DNA from: a bacterium
Lineage (GTDB): Bacteria > SZUA-79 > Acidulodesulfobacterales > Acidulodesulfobacteraceae
Reading direction: 5' to 3'
Length of the DNA: 64,000 nt
Assembly: GCA_021812245.1 (NCBI GenBank)
Contig: JAKAOK010000001.1
Span: forward strand, 163,951-227,950
This document shows positions 16,465 to 24,747 of this stretch, one piece after another. How positions within the stretch are numbered: position 1 is the first letter of the stretch; every line of letters starts with the position of its first letter. Made by a program: the position numbers and the translations under genes. The notes beneath the pieces were generated by a model that was not told where the DNA came from, made no database searches, and saw only the letters and a program-made list of their open reading frames with translations.

Positions 16465-17256
16465 CTAATTTTTCCTGTTTTTAAGCATTAAATCGTACAG
16501 ATAAATTTCTAAGGGAGTGCTATATTCTGCCGGCAAGCGATAATCTTTTTTCTTTTCCGCATAACCTTCCGCTTCTTTTTCGATATCCGCAACGTCTTTA
16601 TTTTTTATTAATCTGCCGTTTACGAGAACGGCTATGCTGTCGCATAATTCTTTGCTATCGGCAAGCACGTGCGAGGAGAAAAATATGGTTTTTTTTCTTT
16701 CTTTCAGTTTAAATATTATATCCTTAAACTCTTTTCGTCCGATAGGGTCTAATCCGGACAGCGGTTCGTCGAAAATTAAAATTTCCGGATCGCCCAAAAT
16801 AGAAACGGCCAACGCCAGCCTCTGGGTCATTCCTTTAGAATATTTATTGGCTTGAATATTTTTTGCATAAAAAATACCGGCTAATTTTAACGCATCGTAA
16901 ATTTCATCTTTATTTATTCTTTTATCCAACAATTTTGAATAATAATTAATAATTTCTATACCTTTAAGCCCGCGCGGAAAACTGGGGTTTTCCGGCAAAT
17001 AGCCCAATTTAAGCCTCGCCCTGTAATCCGAAGCATCATAGCCGTTTATTTTAATGCCTCCGTCCGACGGATTAATAAGCCCGACAATCATTTTAATCGT
17101 CGTGGATTTACCTGCGCCGTTCGGGCCGAAAAAACCAGTAACTTTTCCTTCTTCTATGCTTAAAGAAAGGTTTTCTACCGCATTTTTTTTAGTTCCAAAA
17201 AACCCGACCCTGAAATATTTCGTTACGTTTTTTAATTCAATCATAATTCCCTTCAT
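16465..17256 (-). CDS. ABC transporter ATP-binding protein
   Basis: The 263-residue protein has Walker A GPNGAGKST, signature YSKGMTQRLALA, Walker B ILIFDEPLSGLDP and the H-loop SSHV, all in the order of ABC-2 exporter ATPases. It pairs with the permease encoded 10 bp downstream. The listed ATG overlaps the stop of the TPR gene by 4 bp (ATGA). A second ATG at 17244 (residue 5) has an AAGGGA ribosome site and may be the true start. Confidence 0.93.
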   Translation of the reverse strand: MKGIMIELKNVTKYFRVGFFGTKKNAVENLSLSIEEGKVTGFFGPNGAGKSTTIKMIVGLINPSDGGIKINGYDASDYRARLKLGYLPENPSFPRGLKGIEIINYYSKLLDKRINKDEIYDALKLAGIFYAKNIQANKYSKGMTQRLALAVSILGDPEILIFDEPLSGLDPIGRKEFKDIIFKLKERKKTIFFSSHVLADSKELCDSIAVLVNGRLIKNKDVADIEKEAEGYAEKKKDYRLPAEYSTPLEIYLYDLMLKNRKN

Positions 17257-18011
17257 GCGTTATTCTTATGCGGCAAAAACAGCTTTAAAGAATAAGGAAT
17301 TTTATAATTTTTATGTTCTTTTTTAAGCGCTATCTCTTTTTTTACAGCGTTTATCCTGTATTTTATTATCTGCCTTATATAAGGATTTTTGTTATTTTTA
17401 TACATATCCTCAAGAAAGCCGAGGGTTTTCTTGAGACTGCCGGACTTGTTGAGAAGTTTGGCATACAAAAATTCTAAGTATTTAGGACTGCCTTTCATAT
17501 CGACTGCATATTTTAGGTAATATGAGGCTTTTTTGTAATTACCGAGACTGTAAAAATAATTAAAAGCTATCAAAAACGGTATGTTCCAGTTTCCTTTAAG
17601 GCGCCGCATTCCTAACTTTAATAATCTTATCGCTCTCCTCGGTTTTCCCGCCAAACCTAGAAGCGTTCCTCCCGCTTGATAAGCATAATTAAAATTTGGA
17701 TTCAGGGAGACCGTTATAAACGATATTTTATACATATACGGATAATGCATCTTCGCAAGTCTAAAGGACGAAACCTCCTGAACGAAAAGCGTCCAAAAAT
17801 AATCGGAAGCCAAAACGTTAAAGTTCAGGTCTATGAATTTTAAAAATTCGGGTTTTACAGACGAATATCTTAAAAAAGAAACAAGTTTAAATTTTAAAGT
17901 CCGTCTGGAAAAAGCCGTGATATTAAATGAAAAGAATATTGAATAAGCTAAAAATAAAATAATAAAAAATACTATAAAACTTTTTAACAATTTATAAGCA
18001 TTTATTCTCAT
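17253..18011 (-). CDS. Membrane-anchored TPR-like protein of unknown function
   Basis: The 252-residue protein has one N-terminal membrane helix (about 10-30, SFIVFFIILFLAYSIFFSF) and then tandem helical repeats resembling TPRs. Examples are NYAYQAGGTLLGLAGKPRRAIRLLK and YFYSLGNYKKASYYLKYAV. The C-terminus is lysine-rich. It is probably tethered on the periplasmic side or inner face of the inner membrane as a scaffold. The 4-bp overlap with the ABC ATPase suggests it is made with the exporter. No named family is assigned. Confidence 0.7.
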   Translation of the reverse strand: MRINAYKLLKSFIVFFIILFLAYSIFFSFNITAFSRRTLKFKLVSFLRYSSVKPEFLKFIDLNFNVLASDYFWTLFVQEVSSFRLAKMHYPYMYKISFITVSLNPNFNYAYQAGGTLLGLAGKPRRAIRLLKLGMRRLKGNWNIPFLIAFNYFYSLGNYKKASYYLKYAVDMKGSPKYLEFLYAKLLNKSGSLKKTLGFLEDMYKNNKNPYIRQIIKYRINAVKKEIALKKEHKNYKIPYSLKLFLPHKNNA

Positions 18012-18056
18012 ACATTTTATAAACCTTATGCGGATATCAAAGAATTTGGGTCCCGC

Positions 18057-19214
18057 TTAGGGTATTTTATTTAACAAATCCAGATAAAATGAGACAGTTT
18101 CGGAACTGATTATTTTTGCGTCAAACTTTTTAATAACTTCATTATAGCAATTTGAACCTAGCTTTTCAATTAACTCCGGTTTATCTATCAAAAAAATGAT
18201 TTTATCGGCAAGCTCGGCAAAATCCCCTGTCTTAAATAAAAGCCCTGTTTCGTTATTAACAATTATTTCGGGAATTCCTCCGACGTCAGATGCTATTACG
18301 GCTTTCTTCAGAGCGCAGGATTCTATAATAATGCTTCCCATCCCCTCAAGACCCGACGGGACTATTATTAAATCAGATGCGGCTATAAATTTTTTAATGT
18401 TATCTTTAAAGCCGCTTATAATAAAATAGTCTTTAAGTCCTTTTCCGTCTATTAAATCTACAATTTGGCCGTAAAGTTCGCCTTCCCCTATGATAACGAA
18501 TTTTAAATCGTTTCTTTTTTTTACTATAAGTTCCGCCGCTTTTATTAATATTTCGTGACCTTTCTCTCCCGACAATCTTCCTATGAGGGAAATCATTTTT
18601 TCACTAGGCTTAATGCCGAGTTCTTTTCTCATTTCGGCCTTTTCCGATTCATAAAAAGATACTTCTTTTTCATCGCCGCTATCAAATCCGCTATATATCC
18701 TCGGACTGTAAATGGTTTTAATTTTTTGCGGGTTTATTTTAATATCTTTTACTAAACTTTTTTTAATAAAATCGGATATAACTATAAATCCATCCGTTAA
18801 AAACCTGTATATTAAAAATCCTTTCAAAAAATCGACTTTATACGCGACGTGCCGCGTTAGAACCTTAACTATCTTTTTTTTAAAAATTGAAACTGCGGCG
18901 ATTCCCCCTAAATAATGGTCTAAAGACGAGTGAAAATTTACTAAGCCTATATCGCGGCGCTTTAAAAAACGCCTTATTTTGAATACGGCAAAAATATCGA
19001 GAAAATTCGTCATTCTGACGGAAAAATTAGAAATATCGAATTTATCCAATTCCGCCTTTAGTCTTTCGTTATTATTATGAATAACGCATATATTAAAGTC
19101 TTCGCTATAATATTTTTTCATAAACCTGAGCAGTATAACAATGTCGTTTTGCGCTCCGCCGAAGCCTTTAAAGCCGTCTATATGAAGTATATTAAATTTA
19201 TTTTTTTTATTCAT
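18057..19214 (-). CDS. Glycosyltransferase family 4 (GT-B fold)
   Basis: The 385-residue protein begins with FNILHIDGFKGFGGAQNDIVILLRFM, an N-terminal GT4-type start. Its C-terminal donor-binding half has ISLIGRLSGEKGHEILIKA, FVIIGEGELYGQIVDLI and VPSGLEGMGSIIIESCALKKAVIASDVGGIPEII, with the conserved E-x7-E motif. It likely adds sugars to LPS or another surface glycan; donor and acceptor are not readable. It lies 45 bp upstream of the TPR gene and is divergent from marC. Confidence 0.9.
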   Translation of the reverse strand: MNKKNKFNILHIDGFKGFGGAQNDIVILLRFMKKYYSEDFNICVIHNNNERLKAELDKFDISNFSVRMTNFLDIFAVFKIRRFLKRRDIGLVNFHSSLDHYLGGIAAVSIFKKKIVKVLTRHVAYKVDFLKGFLIYRFLTDGFIVISDFIKKSLVKDIKINPQKIKTIYSPRIYSGFDSGDEKEVSFYESEKAEMRKELGIKPSEKMISLIGRLSGEKGHEILIKAAELIVKKRNDLKFVIIGEGELYGQIVDLIDGKGLKDYFIISGFKDNIKKFIAASDLIIVPSGLEGMGSIIIESCALKKAVIASDVGGIPEIIVNNETGLLFKTGDFAELADKIIFLIDKPELIEKLGSNCYNEVIKKFDAKIISSETVSFYLDLLNKIP

Positions 19215-19274
19215 AGGAATTATATTATAATACTATATTATATTTATTTAAAACAATTTGGGATATAAAAACCT

Positions 19275-19916
19275 ATGGCAAATGTTATTATAATTTTTTT
19301 TAAGGACATATTTCTCGCTTTAATTCCGCTGTTTGTCGCTATAGATATATTCGGCGTGCTCCCTATATATTTAGACTTCGTAAAAGATACCAACCTCAAA
19401 GACGAAAAACAGATAAGAAAAAACTCTTTAATTACCGCCTTTAGCGTCGGAGTCGGCTTTCTTCTGCTTGGCAAATCCCTTTTTGACGTTATGGGTATTT
19501 CGATATATGATTTTGAAATGGCGGGCGGCATACTTTTACTTATAATATCTATAAATAATCTGCTCTCCGAAAAACCCAAACTTTACGCATCCGCAGATAA
19601 GGCGGATTTAGGAGTAGTACCTATAGGCGTACCGTTGATAGTCGGTCCGGGAGTTTTAACTACACTTTTAATAATTACCGGCATATACGGATATTTAGTC
19701 GTCACGGTTGCATTCATTATAAATCTTTTGATAGTTTATATTGTTTTAAAAAATACAAGGCTTATTTTAAAATATCTCGGGAAAACAGGTTCCAACGCCG
19801 CAGGCAAACTTGCGGCGCTTTTGCTTGCCGCATACGCGGTAATGATGATGAGGGTGGGAATTATAAATACGGCATCTGTTTATATAAAAAGCATTATAGC
19901 CCATACTGCCCATTAA
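19275..19916 (+). CDS. MarC family integral membrane protein
   Basis: The 213-residue protein has six predicted membrane helices and MarC family signatures: LIPLFVAIDIFGVLPIYLDF, the central FEMAGGILLLIISI, and GVPLIVGPGVLTTLLIITGIYG. The family's transport function is unsettled and its historical link to multiple antibiotic resistance is not supported. Its stop overlaps the convergent ychF stop by a few bases (tail-to-tail), leaving no room for a separate terminator. Confidence 0.92.
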   Translation: MANVIIIFFKDIFLALIPLFVAIDIFGVLPIYLDFVKDTNLKDEKQIRKNSLITAFSVGVGFLLLGKSLFDVMGISIYDFEMAGGILLLIISINNLLSEKPKLYASADKADLGVVPIGVPLIVGPGVLTTLLIITGIYGYLVVTVAFIINLLIVYIVLKNTRLILKYLGKTGSNAAGKLAALLLAAYAVMMMRVGIINTASVYIKSIIAHTAH

Positions 19917-21013
19917 ACATTAAATCTGAAATGCATTATATCGCCGTCTTTGACTATATAGTCTTTTCCCTCGAGCCTTAGAAGCCCCATTTTTGCGGCA
20001 TTAGCTTCCGAACCGGCTTTAATAAAATCGTCATACGAAATAACTTCAGCCCTTATAAAACCTTTTTCGAAATCAGTATGAATAGTTCCGGCGGCTTGAG
20101 GCGCTTTCCAGCCGTTTTTTATCTCCCATGCCCTGACCTCCTGTTTGCCGACGGTAAAAAACGAAATTAAACCTAAAAGCCTGAAGCTGACGGATGCGAC
20201 GAAATCCAAAGCGGAAGACTCCAGTCCGTAGTCTTTAAGAAAAACATCCCTGTCTTCCTCTCCTAAAGTGGATAGTTCTTCTTCTAATTTTGCGCACAAT
20301 CTTATAACCGGTATATTTTTAGGCGCGGCTATACTCATTATTTCTTTTATATCTTGATTGGAAAAATTTTCCGGCAGCATATCTTCATCGACGTTAAGAA
20401 CATATACTACGGGTTTTGCCGATATTATGCCTAAGGATTTCAACAGGCTTTTTTCAGTTTCGTCGAATTCTTTTCCGATTATAGACCCTGTTTCGGAGAG
20501 CTGAACGTTGATTTTTTTCAAAAAATCGAGGTTTGACGCCGCCGATTTATCTCCGCTTCTTGCTATTTTTTCAAGCTTCTGGAGATGTTTGGAAAGAATT
20601 TCTATATCGCTTAACGCAAGTTCGGTATTAATAATATCAAGGTCTCTTGCCGGATTTATCCCGCCTTCTACATGCACGACCGAGTTATCTTTAAATATCC
20701 TTATAACCTGTATGATTAAATCGACGTTCCTGATGTGGGAAAGAAATTTATTGCCGAGACCTTCGCCTGTCGACGCCCCCTTTACTAATCCCGCAATATC
20801 GACGAATTCGACATATGTAGGGGTAAATTTATCAGGACTAAATATATCGCGCAGTTTTTCCAATCTTTTATCTTTTACCGGTTTTATGCCTATATTCGGT
20901 TCTATAGTGCAAAACGGATAATTGCTGGCTTCGGCTCCCCCCGACGTAATAGCGTTAAATATGGTGGATTTACCCACATTGGGAAGACCTACTATACCGC
21001 ATTTAAGTCCCAT
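19913..21013 (-). CDS. ychF: Redox-regulated ATPase/GTPase YchF (OLA1 family)
   Basis: The 366-residue protein has the P-loop GLPNVGKST, switch II DIAGLVKGAS, a long coiled-coil insertion, the NVDED replacement of the GTP-specifying NKxD motif (explaining ATP preference), and a C-terminal TGS domain (AWEIKNGWKAPQAAGTIHTDFEKGFIRAEV). YchF is a ribosome-associated ATPase linked to stress responses. It lies 13 bp downstream of pth, its usual partner. Confidence 0.97.
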   Translation of the reverse strand: MGLKCGIVGLPNVGKSTIFNAITSGGAEASNYPFCTIEPNIGIKPVKDKRLEKLRDIFSPDKFTPTYVEFVDIAGLVKGASTGEGLGNKFLSHIRNVDLIIQVIRIFKDNSVVHVEGGINPARDLDIINTELALSDIEILSKHLQKLEKIARSGDKSAASNLDFLKKINVQLSETGSIIGKEFDETEKSLLKSLGIISAKPVVYVLNVDEDMLPENFSNQDIKEIMSIAAPKNIPVIRLCAKLEEELSTLGEEDRDVFLKDYGLESSALDFVASVSFRLLGLISFFTVGKQEVRAWEIKNGWKAPQAAGTIHTDFEKGFIRAEVISYDDFIKAGSEANAAKMGLLRLEGKDYIVKDGDIMHFRFNV

Positions 21014-21026
21014 ATTTGTTTATACC

Positions 21027-21644
21027 TTATCTTTGTTTGGACGCCCGGATGCGATTATAGTTATTCATAGTTTTCGCAAGACCGTCCGTTATAATCAAGA
21101 ATAAAATTTCATTTATTATTTTTAATATATCGGGCAATCTTTTAATTTCGTCTTTTGAAAAATTAGATAGGACATAATCTGCGCCGGTATTAAATTTAGT
21201 TCTTTCAGGGGAATTAATGCCTAATTTTATGCGTACAAAATCTTTGCTCTGAAGCGAATTTATAACGGAATTAACGCCGTTATGAGAACCACCGCTGCCG
21301 CCGAACTTAATTTTATAACTTCCAAAAGCAAGGTCGAGGTCATCGTGAATTAAAATAATGTTTGAACCGGCTTCGTTTTCCCCGATTTTAAAAACACCGT
21401 TTTTGTTTAAGACATCTTTTACGGCTTTCCCGCTCAAATTCATAAAAGTAAGCGGTTTAATCAAGAATATACTTTTGTCCGATATAATTTTACCGGAAAT
21501 CAAATAATTTTTTTTATTAATAAACGGCGGAAAATCATTTTCTTCGAAAAAATAGTCCACTACCGTAAAACCAAAATTGTGCCTGGAAAACCTGTATTCC
21601 TGTCCCGGATTTCCAAGACCAAAAATAAATATATCCTCGGGCAT
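21027..21644 (-). CDS. pth: Peptidyl-tRNA hydrolase
   Basis: Pth releases tRNA from peptidyl-tRNA. The family motifs are FGLGNPGQEYRFSRHNFGF (catalytic His in RHN), LTFMNLSG and HDDLDLAFG (catalytic Asp), followed by GGSGGSHNGVNSV. The 205-residue length is typical. It lies 18 bp after rplY and 13 bp before ychF. Confidence 0.97.
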   Translation of the reverse strand: MPEDIFIFGLGNPGQEYRFSRHNFGFTVVDYFFEENDFPPFINKKNYLISGKIISDKSIFLIKPLTFMNLSGKAVKDVLNKNGVFKIGENEAGSNIILIHDDLDLAFGSYKIKFGGSGGSHNGVNSVINSLQSKDFVRIKLGINSPERTKFNTGADYVLSNFSKDEIKRLPDILKIINEILFLIITDGLAKTMNNYNRIRASKQR

Positions 21645-21662
21645 TTTAATAAAATAGAAGTT

Positions 21663-22310
21663 TTAACCCTTCTGAGAAGGCTGCGTTGGCCCAGCGGCAG
21701 GCGCTGCGGCGGCAGTTTCGCCTTCGGCGGCAGGCGCTGCGGCGGAAACTTCCTCAACCGTAGGCTCGGCGACGGTAACTATAGCCGCATCTTCTTCAGC
21801 CATTATTTCGATGTTTTCGCCTAAATTCAAATCTCTGACATGTATAATATCTCCGATTTTAAGCGCTGAAACATCGATATTTATAGTATCTATTATATCT
21901 TTAGGATAACCCTTTATGGCGATATGCCTCATTAGAGGTTCGAGGATTCCGCCGAGCTTGACTCCTTCAGACTTGCCGATAAAATGGACGGCCGCTTCTA
22001 TTTCTATTTTCTCGTCCATAGATATTTCGTGCAAATCGATATGAATAATATTATCGGTCACGGGGTCCTTCTGAATTTCTTTTATAACGACGGTTTTACC
22101 GTTTACATTGTCTTCTTTGCTTACTATGTTGATAAATGAAGATATAGAATGTTTTGCAAATGTTTTAAGAAATTCTTTGTAGTTTAGCAAAATAACGAGC
22201 GAGCTCATTTTTTTCCCGTATAATACTCCGGGTATAATGCCCTGTTTCCTCAAGGTTTTAAGATTGTTTTCCTTATTTCTTGCCTCAACGTTCAAATTAA
22301 TTATTTCCAA
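21663..22310 (-). CDS. rplY: 50S ribosomal protein L25 (CTC-type, with C-terminal domain)
   Basis: The 215-residue protein has an L25 domain (1-95, starting EIINLNVEARNKE, with RKQGIIPGVLYGK) and the TL5/CTC C-terminal domain (HFIGKSEGVKLGGILEPL...). It ends in an Ala-rich, acidic tail with repeats of AAPAA. It binds 5S rRNA. The start is a TTG with an AAGGAGA ribosome site. It follows prs by 40 bp. Confidence 0.96.
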   Translation of the reverse strand: MEIINLNVEARNKENNLKTLRKQGIIPGVLYGKKMSSLVILLNYKEFLKTFAKHSISSFINIVSKEDNVNGKTVVIKEIQKDPVTDNIIHIDLHEISMDEKIEIEAAVHFIGKSEGVKLGGILEPLMRHIAIKGYPKDIIDTINIDVSALKIGDIIHVRDLNLGENIEIMAEEDAAIVTVAEPTVEEVSAAAPAAEGETAAAAPAAGPTQPSQKG

Positions 22311-22350
22311 TGAAAATCTCCTTTTATTATTATTTTATTATATAAATTAT

Positions 22351-23298
22351 TTAAATAAAAAGCGAACTGACAGAATCCTCGTCATGAATCCTTTTAACCG
22401 CTTCTCCCAAAATATTCGCAACACTTAATATTTTAATCTTGCTTGACAGCCCCTGCCTGTTTTTCGGATTTATCGTATCGGTTATTATAAGTTCTTTTAT
22501 AGGGGAATTACCTATTTTGCCCATTGCTTCCCCTGATAAAACTCCGTGCGTCGCCATTGCTATTACTTCTCTCGCGCCGCTGTTGGAAAGTGCTACGGCC
22601 CCCTGAGTAATAGTGCCGGCGGTATCTATCATATCGTCTAACATAATGGCTATTTTATTTTTAACGTCACCGATAACGTTCATTATTTCCGCAACATTTG
22701 CTTTAATCCTTCTTTTATCGATAATAGCAAGATTTGCCCCTAAATGTTTAGCGAACGACCTTGACCTTTCAACCGCTCCTGCATCGGGAGAAACCACGAC
22801 GATATCTGCCGGTTCATAATTCTTTTCTTTTATATATTCAAGCAGTACCGGCGCCGCATATAAATGGTCAACCGGAATATTAAAAAACCCCTGTATCTGC
22901 CCGGCGTGCAAATCCATCGATAACACTCTATCCGCGCCTGCCGTAGTAATAATATCCGCCACTAATTTTGCGGTTATAGGCACCCTCGATGCCGTTTTCC
23001 TGTCCTGTCTGGCATAGCCGTAATAAGGCATGACGGCGGTTATTCTGTTTGCCGATGCCCTTTTCATGGCATCTATCATTATCAGCAGTTCCATTAGATT
23101 TTTATCTACCGGGTTTGACGTTGACTGCATAAGAAAAATATCGCAACCCCTGACATTTTCGTTGATATTGATAAAAGTTTCCCCGTCGCTGAAATTATAA
23201 ACCTCGGCGTCTCCCAAAGCTATGCCGAGATAATCGGCCATTTTTTCCGCCAGTTCTTTATTGGAATTGCCCGCAAATAATTTTAATTTATTAGTCAT
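22351..23298 (-). CDS. prs: Ribose-phosphate pyrophosphokinase
   Basis: Prs makes PRPP from ribose-5-phosphate and ATP for nucleotide, His, Trp and NAD synthesis. The 315-residue protein has SDGETFININENVRGCDIF, the ATP-binding PYYGYARQDRK, the PRPP loop VVSPDAGAVERSR and IMLDDMIDTAGT. It lies just after tRNA-Gln and starts the prs-rplY-pth-ychF group. Confidence 0.98.
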   Translation of the reverse strand: MTNKLKLFAGNSNKELAEKMADYLGIALGDAEVYNFSDGETFININENVRGCDIFLMQSTSNPVDKNLMELLIMIDAMKRASANRITAVMPYYGYARQDRKTASRVPITAKLVADIITTAGADRVLSMDLHAGQIQGFFNIPVDHLYAAPVLLEYIKEKNYEPADIVVVSPDAGAVERSRSFAKHLGANLAIIDKRRIKANVAEIMNVIGDVKNKIAIMLDDMIDTAGTITQGAVALSNSGAREVIAMATHGVLSGEAMGKIGNSPIKELIITDTINPKNRQGLSSKIKILSVANILGEAVKRIHDEDSVSSLFI

Positions 23299-23321
23299 AT
23301 TTGAAGTATTTTTCTGTTTTA

Positions 23322-23354
23322 GTTCTAAATTCTGCTTGGCTGGGGCGGGAGGAT
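23322..23354 (-). repeat. Downstream copy of 33-bp repeat with tRNA-Gln 3' end
   Basis: This is an exact direct copy of 23427-23459, which covers the tRNA-Gln 3' end (acceptor 3' strand, CCA and part of the T-arm) plus 15 bp downstream. The copies start 105 bp apart with 72 bp of unrelated sequence between them. The arrangement looks like the scar of a small insertion at the tRNA 3' end. Confidence 0.85.
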
Positions 23355-23426
23355 GATTCGCTTCGCATTCGCTTCAGCTCATGATCGTCTACCGACCAGC
23401 ATTATTATTTTAACTTTACTGCTTTC

Positions 23427-23459
23427 GTTCTAAATTCTGCTTGGCTGGGGCGGGAGGAT
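23427..23459 (-). repeat. 33-bp repeat copy within tRNA-Gln 3' end
   Basis: This copy overlaps the tRNA-Gln 3' end and is identical to 23322-23354. See that entry for the scar interpretation. Confidence 0.85.
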
Positions 23460-23516
23460 TCGAACCTCCGAATGCAGGAATCAAAATCCTGTGACTTGCC
23501 GCTTGTCGACGCCCCA
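23442..23516 (-). tRNA. tRNA-Gln (anticodon TTG)
   Basis: Read on the minus strand, the acceptor TGGGGCG (23516-23510) pairs with CGCCCCA (23452-23446). The anticodon stem CAGGA/TCCTG encloses a loop with TTG, and the T-loop is TTCGAAT. G is the discriminator and CCA is encoded (23444-23442). It lies between spoVG and prs, a placement common in deltaproteobacteria, and may be cotranscribed with spoVG. Confidence 0.96.
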
Positions 23517-23553
23517 ATTTATATTTACAAACTAAAGACAAGGGGTTTTGTTT

Positions 23554-23817
23554 TTATTCCTGGCTGCTCAGAGCGGCTTCGTATGCCGCAAGGACAGCCG
23601 ATTCTATCATATCCCTGGTTTCGTTATTTAAAGGGTGTGCCGTATCTTTAAACGTACCGTCCTTCCTTTTTTTACTCGGCATTGCGACAAACAACCCGTC
23701 TTTTCCGTTAATTATTTTGAGGTCCCTGACTACAAAACAGTTATCGAATGTAATAGTAACATAAGCTTTTAACTTCTCTTCATTTACAGGAAAAACGTTA
23801 ACTTCCGTAACTTGCAT
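23554..23817 (-). CDS. spoVG: SpoVG family RNA/DNA-binding regulator
   Basis: The 87-residue protein matches SpoVG: QVTEVNVFPVNEEKLKAYVTITFDNCFVVRDLKII, then GLFVAMPSKKRKDGTFKDTAHPLN. SpoVG is a small nucleic-acid-binding regulator found also in non-sporulating bacteria, so the name does not imply sporulation. It lies 36 bp after ispE and 37 bp before tRNA-Gln. Confidence 0.97.
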   Translation of the reverse strand: MQVTEVNVFPVNEEKLKAYVTITFDNCFVVRDLKIINGKDGLFVAMPSKKRKDGTFKDTAHPLNNETRDMIESAVLAAYEAALSSQE

Positions 23818-23853
23818 AACAAAATCCCTCCAAAAAATAAATTGAGTAATAGT

Positions 23854-24747
23854 TTATAAAGTTTCTGTCAAATAGCTCAAGTGTACCCTGTGATAAAAAT
23901 GAGACGATTTTAAATTATTAAGATACGAGTTTGCGCCGATAAATGTTTTAAATGCTCCGAATATAGCGGAACCGCTTCCGGACAAAAGAGACAATTCAGC
24001 CCCGTTTAAAATTAATGATTCTTTAATTTCTTTGAGAACCGGATATTTTTTAAATATTACTTTCTCAAAATCATTTTCGAACTCCAAATCTTCAAAGCCT
24101 AAGTATTGAATATTATAATAATTTATATTTTTTGTCAACAAAAAATCATCGTAGTCCGCATAAGCTTCTTTTGTGCTTATTCCGAAATCAGGTATGATTA
24201 AAACGATATAATACTTGGGTAATGCGCCTGTTTTAATTTCTTCGATATTTTCGCCGAACCCCGATACTACCGCATCGCCTTCCGTTAGAAAGAACGGCAT
24301 GTCCGAACCTGTTTCTAACGCCAGTTTCCGTAATTCAACTTTTTTAAATATATTATTATAGGCTTCGTTCAACTTCAGCAACAACCCTGCCCCGTCGCTT
24401 GAACCGCCTCCCAGTCCTGCATTAAAGGGTATATTTTTTTCTATTAATACGTCTATTCCTTTATTCTTAATATTTAATTTATTGAAAAAACTTTTCGCCG
24501 CCTTTACAACTATATTATTTTCATTTGAAATAGATAGTAAACCGGCTTTCATCGCGCTATTTTTAAAAGCCGCACCCGGAACGACTTTAATTTTATAACC
24601 GTTTTCCGTAATCTTGAAAGAAATTTTATCGTTTATACCGATTCTTCTCATGATGGAATGGATTTTATGAAGACCGGAGGGCTCTTTTCTGCCTATTCTC
24701 AGAGAAAAATTAATCTTAGCCGAGGCATAATAAGTTATATTCTCCAT
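23854..24747 (-). CDS. ispE: 4-diphosphocytidyl-2-C-methyl-D-erythritol kinase
   Basis: IspE phosphorylates CDP-methylerythritol in the MEP isoprenoid pathway. The 297-residue GHMP kinase has an N-terminal ASAKINFSLRIGRK, the ATP loop NIPFNAGLGGGSSDGAGLL and the C-terminal LLSGSGSAIFGAF. Its start overlaps the end of nuoN by 13 bp, so it is likely translated as part of the complex I transcript. Confidence 0.97.
   Translation of the reverse strand: MENITYYASAKINFSLRIGRKEPSGLHKIHSIMRRIGINDKISFKITENGYKIKVVPGAAFKNSAMKAGLLSISNENNIVVKAAKSFFNKLNIKNKGIDVLIEKNIPFNAGLGGGSSDGAGLLLKLNEAYNNIFKKVELRKLALETGSDMPFFLTEGDAVVSGFGENIEEIKTGALPKYYIVLIIPDFGISTKEAYADYDDFLLTKNINYYNIQYLGFEDLEFENDFEKVIFKKYPVLKEIKESLILNGAELSLLSGSGSAIFGAFKTFIGANSYLNNLKSSHFYHRVHLSYLTETL

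Noticed and set aside
23554..23817. spoVG as evidence for a spore-forming organism
   Set aside because: SpoVG is found in many non-sporulating bacteria, and no sporulation genes are nearby while LPS genes are present.
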